Assembly (NCBI GenBank): GCA_018714805.1
Contig: DVMW01000006.1
Span: 1 to 36,572, forward strand
DNA length: 36,572 nt
Reading direction: 5' to 3'
From: Candidatus Fimenecus excrementigallinarum
GTDB taxonomy: Bacteria > Bacillota > Clostridia > Oscillospirales > Acutalibacteraceae
Shown here: positions 31,894-36,572 of the stretch, piece after piece
Position numbering within the stretch: the stretch's first letter is position 1
Layout: every line of letters begins with the position of its first letter
Notes under the pieces: generated by a model
What the model was told of the DNA's origin: nothing
Database searches by the model: none
The model's input: only the letters and a program-made list of their open reading frames with translations
Made by a program: the position numbers and the translations under genes

Positions 31894-33045
31894 TCACACA
31901 TCCAATGCGTAGGTATCCGGGCGGTCCGGGTCAAAGCATTCGTTGCACCACATAAAGGTGACAAGGTCCCCCTCGCCCAGGTTCTCGATGCTGTGCGTAT
32001 AGCCCGGCGGGATGTCGACGACCTCGGGGCGTTCGCCGCTGACGTAATAGCTGTACACCTTTTCTTCGTCGATTTTGCGGAAGCGGATAACCCCCTTCCC
32101 GCTGACGACCAGAAATTTCTCGTTTTTGGTGTGGTGCCAATGCTGCCCCTTTGTGATGCCGGGCTTCGAGACGTTGACGGAGAACTGCCCGTGGTTCGCG
32201 GTGCGCAGGATTTCCGTAAACGAGCCGCGCGCGTCGGTGTGCGCGGTCAGCGGGTAGGAAAACCCGTGCTCGGGCGGCAGATAGGACAGGTAGGTGCTGT
32301 AGAGCTTTTTGGAAAAGCTCCCCTCCGACAGGTCCGGCACCTGTAAAGTCTTTCGGCTTTCCCTAAACGCGTAAAGCAGGTCGACAATCTCCCCGAGCGT
32401 GGTCCTGTGCTCGACCGGGACGCGGCAGAATTTGCCGTCCTGTGCGGGCCGGCCCGCCGCGGCGCGCAGCAGCTCGGCGACGACGTCGTCAATATAGACG
32501 AGCGTCATTTCGTGCGCGCGGTCGCTGACGGTTATGGGTTCGCCGCGGGCTATATTGTGGCAGAAGGTCGCGACGGCGCTGTTGTAATTCGGCCGGCACC
32601 ATTTGCCGAACACGTTGGGGAAGCGGTAGACGTACACAGGCGCGCCGGTCTCCTCGGCGTACTCGAAAAACAAATCCTCCCCGGCCTTTTTGCTTTCGCC
32701 GTAGGGGTTTTGCAGCGCCGCCTGCGTCGAGGAGGACAGCATGACGGGACAGGTGTTTTTGTGCTTTTTCAGCGCGCCGAGCAGCTGCGACGCGAAGCCG
32801 AAATTGCCCTGCATAAATTCCGCCGGGTTCTGCGGCCGGTTGACGCCCGCAAGGTTGAACACGAAATCACAATCCGCGCAGTACCGGTCCAAATCGGCGG
32901 GGTCGGAATCCACGTCATACGCGCGGATTTCCAAATCCGGCGGCAGCGGCGCGGTTCTGTCCCTGCCGGTGCGGATGTTTTCGAGCGCCGCGGTCAGGTT
33001 CCGGCCGATAAAGCCCTTTGCGCCGGTGATGAGCAGCTTCATCAT
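31894..33045 (-). CDS. capF: CapF-type bifunctional SDR reductase with C-terminal cupin
   Basis: 383 residues in two domains. The N-terminal SDR domain has GAKGFIGRNL and the reductase Tyr-Lys in PYGESKKAGED. The C-terminal about 120 residues are a cupin with zinc-type ligands in GQHWHHTKNEKF and later PPGYTHSIENLG. In CapF the cupin epimerises C3 and the SDR domain reduces C4 of the CapE product, giving the UDP-6-deoxy-L-talose form of HexNAc. The start overlaps the capE stop (ATGA at 33045-33042); a second ATG follows at once. It is one of three enzymes of the UDP-L-FucNAc route in this operon. Confidence 0.93.
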   Translation of the reverse strand: MMKLLITGAKGFIGRNLTAALENIRTGRDRTAPLPPDLEIRAYDVDSDPADLDRYCADCDFVFNLAGVNRPQNPAEFMQGNFGFASQLLGALKKHKNTCPVMLSSSTQAALQNPYGESKKAGEDLFFEYAEETGAPVYVYRFPNVFGKWCRPNYNSAVATFCHNIARGEPITVSDRAHEMTLVYIDDVVAELLRAAAGRPAQDGKFCRVPVEHRTTLGEIVDLLYAFRESRKTLQVPDLSEGSFSKKLYSTYLSYLPPEHGFSYPLTAHTDARGSFTEILRTANHGQFSVNVSKPGITKGQHWHHTKNEKFLVVSGKGVIRFRKIDEEKVYSYYVSGERPEVVDIPPGYTHSIENLGEGDLVTFMWCNECFDPDRPDTYALDV

Positions 33046-34088
33046 GCACGCCCCATTTCCGCAAGCTCTGCGCGAATATACGGAAGCGTCAGAAGCTTTT
33101 CCCTGACCTGCTCCACGGTCATGAGCTCGGTGTTATTGGAATTGAACTCTGTCAAGGGATTGCGCTTTACATCGCCGTCCTTGAAATATTTGTCATAGTT
33201 TAAGTCGCGCTTGTCGCAGGGCACGCGGAAAAAGGCGCCCATATCCACGGCGTTCGCGCACTCCTCGTTGGTCAGGAGCGTTTCATACATTTTTTCGCCG
33301 TGGCGAATCCCGATGATTTTGATTGCCTCCTCGGGGCAGAACAGCGCCTTGACCGCCTCGGCAAGCACCTGAATGGTGCACGCCGGCGCTTTCTGCACCA
33401 AAATATCGCCGCTTTCGCCGTGTTCGAAGGCGAACAGGACCAAATCCACCGCCTCGTCGAGCGTCATGACGAAGCGCGTCATTTGCGGCTCGGTAACGGT
33501 AATGGGGTGGCCGGCTTTTATCTGCTCAATCCAAAGCGGCACAACGCTGCCGCGCGAGCACAGCACGTTGCCGTAGCGCGTGCAGCAGATTTTGGTCTTT
33601 TCGGACGGCACGGTGCGGGATTTCGCGACAATGACCTTTTCCATCATCGCCTTGGAGGTTCCCATGGCGTTGACGGGGTAGGCCGCCTTGTCCGTCGACA
33701 GGCAGACGATGTTGCGAACGCCCGCGTCAATGGCGGCGGTTAAGACGTTTTCCGTGCCGAGCACGTTGGTCTTGACCGCTTCAATCGGGAAAAATTCGCA
33801 GGAGGGCACCTGCTTGAGCGCGGCGGCATGGAAAATATAGTCTACGCCGTGCATCGCGTTTTTGACGCTTTGCAAATCGCGCACGTCGCCGATGTAAAAC
33901 CGAAGCTTCTCGCTGGCCTGCGGCATTTTCGCCTGGAACTCGTGGCGCATATCGTCCTGCTTTTTCTCATCGCGCGAGAAAATGCGGATTTCGCCAATCT
34001 CCGTATTGAGGAACCGGTTGAGCACCGCGTTGCCGAACGACCCGGTCCCGCCGGTGATTAAGAGCGTTTTGTTTGCAAAAATGGACAT
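33042..34088 (-). CDS. capE: UDP-GlcNAc 4,6-dehydratase/5-epimerase CapE (FnlA) type
   Basis: A 348-residue extended SDR: GGTGSFGNAV for NAD(P), FHAAALKQVPSCE, and LSTDKAAYPVNAMGTSKAMMEK, given as STDKA plus AMGTSKAMMEK, where Met replaces the usual catalytic Tyr. Met in this place is the mark of inverting 4,6-dehydratases (FlaA1/PseB/CapE). The C-terminal FNSNNTELM stretch is typical of CapE/FnlA. It makes the 4-keto-6-deoxy-L-arabino intermediate from UDP-GlcNAc, the first step to UDP-L-FucNAc. AAGGAG lies eight bases before the ATG. PseB-like activity is excluded by the CapF and CapG partners rather than by this sequence alone. Confidence 0.93.
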   Translation of the reverse strand: MSIFANKTLLITGGTGSFGNAVLNRFLNTEIGEIRIFSRDEKKQDDMRHEFQAKMPQASEKLRFYIGDVRDLQSVKNAMHGVDYIFHAAALKQVPSCEFFPIEAVKTNVLGTENVLTAAIDAGVRNIVCLSTDKAAYPVNAMGTSKAMMEKVIVAKSRTVPSEKTKICCTRYGNVLCSRGSVVPLWIEQIKAGHPITVTEPQMTRFVMTLDEAVDLVLFAFEHGESGDILVQKAPACTIQVLAEAVKALFCPEEAIKIIGIRHGEKMYETLLTNEECANAVDMGAFFRVPCDKRDLNYDKYFKDGDVKRNPLTEFNSNNTELMTVEQVREKLLTLPYIRAELAEMGRA

Positions 34089-34132
34089 ATATGTCTCTCC
34101 TTATGCGTAAATTCAGCGGAAGAGCGTTCGTC

Positions 34133-35668
34133 TTAGCGGCGCACGAGTTTGTGCCATGCTTTTTTAACAGTTCCGAACAGCAGTTCCTTTTCGTAGGCAT
34201 TCATCCCAAAAAGCAGCATAAGCGCAGCAAATACCGTGACTATGAGCAAACCGTTGACGCCGAAGCGCAGGTAGCGGTTTGTAATAGGGTTGATATATTC
34301 CGCCAAAAGTCCGACCAGCAAAGTCAGAAACAGATATGGGGACAGCGCCCCGAAGGTGCGCTTGGCAAAGCGTGCCATATCCAGTTTTAGAACGCGCTGA
34401 TAAATCACACCCATCAAGATGGTACGCACCATATATGCGATGAAAATAGAGAGAGAGGCCCCCAGCGCGCCAAAGTAATGGGAAAGCCCCAGCGAAAAAA
34501 CGATATTGGTTACGCCCATCACAACAAACACGCCAGCTTGCAGCTTAACCTTATTTTCGACGATTAAAGTCGTGTTAGCGATTTGCATGGGCAGATAGAA
34601 AAAGCTCGGAATGATAAGTAAAACAGCGCATAGATAGCTGTCAACAAAATCCGCCTTATTCCAGATATCAACAATAAAGGACTTCCCGACCGCAATAAAG
34701 CCAACCACCAGCAAGCCGATAATCATGCATTGTATGCGCCCAATTCGAATCATTAGCGGCATCAATTCCTCTTCCCGCTTACCATCATGAACAATGCGGG
34801 CGATACGCGGCATAAACATCCCGTTGATGGCGGTTGCAAAGGTGTAGACATACCCTTCAATGGTCGAGGCGAGACCAAACACAGCAACACCCACCGAGCC
34901 GGTCGCCGATACAGCAGCGATAATGGACGGTGTGATGTTAAAAATCAGGCGCTGTGCCAGGCTGCCGACAGTCGTCCATAGCGAAAATCCGAAAATCTCA
35001 CGCAGAAGGCCCTTGTCAAAATAGCGGAAATTGACTCGAACCTTTGTGTTCCGGCGGATTAAGAACAGTTTGATAGCAATGGTCAAAAGCCCTGCAACGG
35101 CGTTAACCAGCACCAGCGCATATACCCCATAGCCCAGCAGCAAGCATACGACCATAGCCGCAATGATAAAGACTTTATGGAACAAGTCGCAGCCTTTAAG
35201 CTCTACAAATTTTTCGTGGGCATTCAAAATGCCGTTCAAATTGGTGAACGGGAACGAAATCACGCTAAACAGCCCGACAATCACATATAAGACTTTAAAG
35301 ACCTCTAACTCCTCAGACGTCAGCTGCGTATATACGCTGTCTATGAAGAAATAGACAACAACAAGCACAAGAAAAATAACGACGTCAATGACAAGATATA
35401 ACTTGTACACGACACCGAGAAAATCATTGACTTTCTGCTGCTCGCCTTCCGCGTTGTATTTCGACACAAAACGCGTAACCGCCGCGCTCATTCCGAAATC
35501 CATTACAAACATGGTGATAAGCGATGTTGCGAGCGTATACAACCCGTAGCTGCTCTGCCCGATTTGCGAAATCATCCATGGGGTATAAAGCAGTCCCGCG
35601 AGCATATTAAAGGCAATCGCAAAATAGGAAAATAGCGCGCCGAGTTTTATTTGTTTGGAACCGTTCAT
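34133..35668 (-). CDS. Wzx-type polysaccharide flippase (MOP superfamily)
   Basis: A 511-residue membrane protein with about 14 hydrophobic segments, an N-terminal KLGALFSYFAIAFNMLAGLLYTPWM typical of Wzx/RfbX-type proteins (segments GALFSYFAIAF and GLLYTPWM), and DFGMSAAVTRFVSKYNAEGE in the second loop. Such proteins flip lipid-linked repeat units across the membrane. GCAGGTGA precedes ATG 35668. It lies between the acyltransferase and capE, 44 bases before capE. It is clearly more AT-rich than capE, as expected for the variable part of a capsule or exopolysaccharide locus. Confidence 0.9.
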   Translation of the reverse strand: MNGSKQIKLGALFSYFAIAFNMLAGLLYTPWMISQIGQSSYGLYTLATSLITMFVMDFGMSAAVTRFVSKYNAEGEQQKVNDFLGVVYKLYLVIDVVIFLVLVVVYFFIDSVYTQLTSEELEVFKVLYVIVGLFSVISFPFTNLNGILNAHEKFVELKGCDLFHKVFIIAAMVVCLLLGYGVYALVLVNAVAGLLTIAIKLFLIRRNTKVRVNFRYFDKGLLREIFGFSLWTTVGSLAQRLIFNITPSIIAAVSATGSVGVAVFGLASTIEGYVYTFATAINGMFMPRIARIVHDGKREEELMPLMIRIGRIQCMIIGLLVVGFIAVGKSFIVDIWNKADFVDSYLCAVLLIIPSFFYLPMQIANTTLIVENKVKLQAGVFVVMGVTNIVFSLGLSHYFGALGASLSIFIAYMVRTILMGVIYQRVLKLDMARFAKRTFGALSPYLFLTLLVGLLAEYINPITNRYLRFGVNGLLIVTVFAALMLLFGMNAYEKELLFGTVKKAWHKLVRR

Positions 35669-35736
35669 AAATTCACCTGCAGAGCACCGCGTTTATCCAA
35701 GCGGCAGAACGCATCGCTCACCTATATAAACTGACC

Positions 35737-36572
35737 TTAACCGTTCGCACTCGGGAATTTCTTTTTGCCAAACGCCTCGAAGGCTACACAAATCCGGCTC
35801 CAAAGCTTCGAGGTTTCCCACTTGTCGTACAATCGGCTACGCACAAATTCAATGGCGGCTGACATTACAAAAAGCATCAGAATAATACCGAAGCCATATA
35901 GGAAAAACCACGGTTTGTTGAGATAGGCGGTCGGGTGCAAGGTCTGCCACAGCCAGTCGCGAATGGTAGGATTGTTATGGACCAGATAAACGCCAAAAGT
36001 CATCGGTGCAACCGCTTGAATAATTCGTGCCGCAAAATGGGATTTAATTTTCACATTTAAAAATACAACCAAAAGCGCTACGGCTGACAAACAGACAAAA
36101 ACCGAATTATTTTTATAGAAAAATTTACTGTATGCTGACAAATCCAATGGTAAAAATTGGTTTGCAAAATCGATGCCAAACCGGCTAAGCGGCAGCAAAA
36201 TTGTTGGCGCAAAATAAAAGAAAATGATTTTCCAGTTAAGCTTGCCTGCCGGCTTATAATACAGTCGCAAATAGGCTCCGAACACATATAAGGCCAACAT
36301 CCATGCAATGCCGTAGCCATTGACCACCAACGCTGTTGACGGCAAATACAACGTAAACAACGCAAACAGAACAAGGCAAAGAATACGATGCTGTTTTTCA
36401 TTCATAGCTTGCAGCGCCTTGTTCACAAACGGGAACAAAATGTACATCCCTACATAAACGCTTGCAAACCAATACTGACCGGTCAGCAACGGCAAACAGG
36501 CATTTAGCAATCCTGAGAAGCTGAAAGAAGCTTGTCCCAGTACAACGAACAATATATAGAATCCAAAAGAAT
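35737..36572 (-). CDS. Acyltransferase family 3-like membrane protein, 5' end cut by the window
   Basis: The frame is open to the window edge, so the N-terminal part, including the usual catalytic His region, is missing. About 278 residues are visible with around eight hydrophobic segments. GQYWFASVYVGMYILFPFVNKAL, in pieces YWFASVYVGMY and LFPFVNKAL, and APMTFGVYLVHNNP near the end are typical of acyltransferase 3 (OatA/WfgX-like) proteins that O-acetylate surface sugars. It lies upstream of the flippase gene in the same direction, 68 bases away, and is AT-rich like it. It ends in a basic tail (EAFGKKKFPSANG). Confidence 0.85.
   Translation of the reverse strand, partial: SFGFYILFVVLGQASFSFSGLLNACLPLLTGQYWFASVYVGMYILFPFVNKALQAMNEKQHRILCLVLFALFTLYLPSTALVVNGYGIAWMLALYVFGAYLRLYYKPAGKLNWKIIFFYFAPTILLPLSRFGIDFANQFLPLDLSAYSKFFYKNNSVFVCLSAVALLVVFLNVKIKSHFAARIIQAVAPMTFGVYLVHNNPTIRDWLWQTLHPTAYLNKPWFFLYGFGIILMLFVMSAAIEFVRSRLYDKWETSKLWSRICVAFEAFGKKKFPSANG

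Overview
The window looks like chromosome from a GC-rich anaerobic Firmicute, most likely a gut clostridium of the Oscillospirales/Ruminococcaceae type. The basis is the mix of families: a type I dockerin protein, pyruvate formate-lyase activase, a FeoA/FeoA/FeoB set with a FeoB-associated Cys-rich protein, QueH, CmpB- and VanZ-like membrane proteins, AGGAGG ribosome sites and sigma-A promoters with 17-bp spacers. The assignment is by family content only; no taxonomic marker search was possible.

Layout. 1-3.7 kb: a CoA-disulfide-reductase-like flavoenzyme with a rhodanese tail, an atypical SDR protein, and divergent queH. 3.7-6.3 kb: a tRNA-Arg(ACG) gene followed by about 530 bp of hairpins and tRNA fragments, then an AT-rich gene, a small membrane protein and a frameshifted lipoprotein gene, which together look like a decayed island at a tRNA. 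6.3-10.5 kb: cytidine deaminase plus a two-subunit ABC exporter in one operon. 10.6-11.9 kb: a PG-binding/LysM/M14 peptidase. 11.9-16.5 kb: an operon pflA - cyclophilin - MTA/SAH deaminase - purine nucleoside phosphorylase - mtnA, which would take methylthioadenosine through methylthioinosine to methylthioribulose-1-phosphate. 16.6-24.5 kb: a Cys-rich protein of unknown role, then a 1876-residue secreted Ig-repeat dockerin protein with HD-domain and CmpB-like genes behind it. 24.8-25.9 kb: prfB without the usual programmed frameshift.

26-30.3 kb: an iron uptake module. A divergent DtxR/MntR-family repressor sits next to feoA-feoA-feoB-Cys-rich protein, and two copies of the palindrome GTTAGC-N4-GCTAAC lie at the feo start and in front of feoB. 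Behind the repressor, a 276-bp block of hairpins is flanked by two identical 33-bp terminator hairpins. It appears to have split a bidirectional terminator so that the A-tract is left on one copy and the T-tract on the other.

30.3-36.6 kb: a cell-surface polysaccharide cluster read on the minus strand: acyltransferase (cut by the window edge), Wzx-type flippase, then CapE, CapF, a VanZ-like protein and CapG. CapE, CapF and CapG are the three enzymes that make UDP-N-acetyl-L-fucosamine from UDP-GlcNAc. The flippase and acyltransferase are visibly more AT-rich than the rest.

No CRISPR array, transposase, integrase or complete phage gene was found. The least explained parts are the two hairpin cassettes (3832-4180 and 29940-30215). 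They sit in or behind transcription terminators and share hairpins with a CCTGCGG-type apex.
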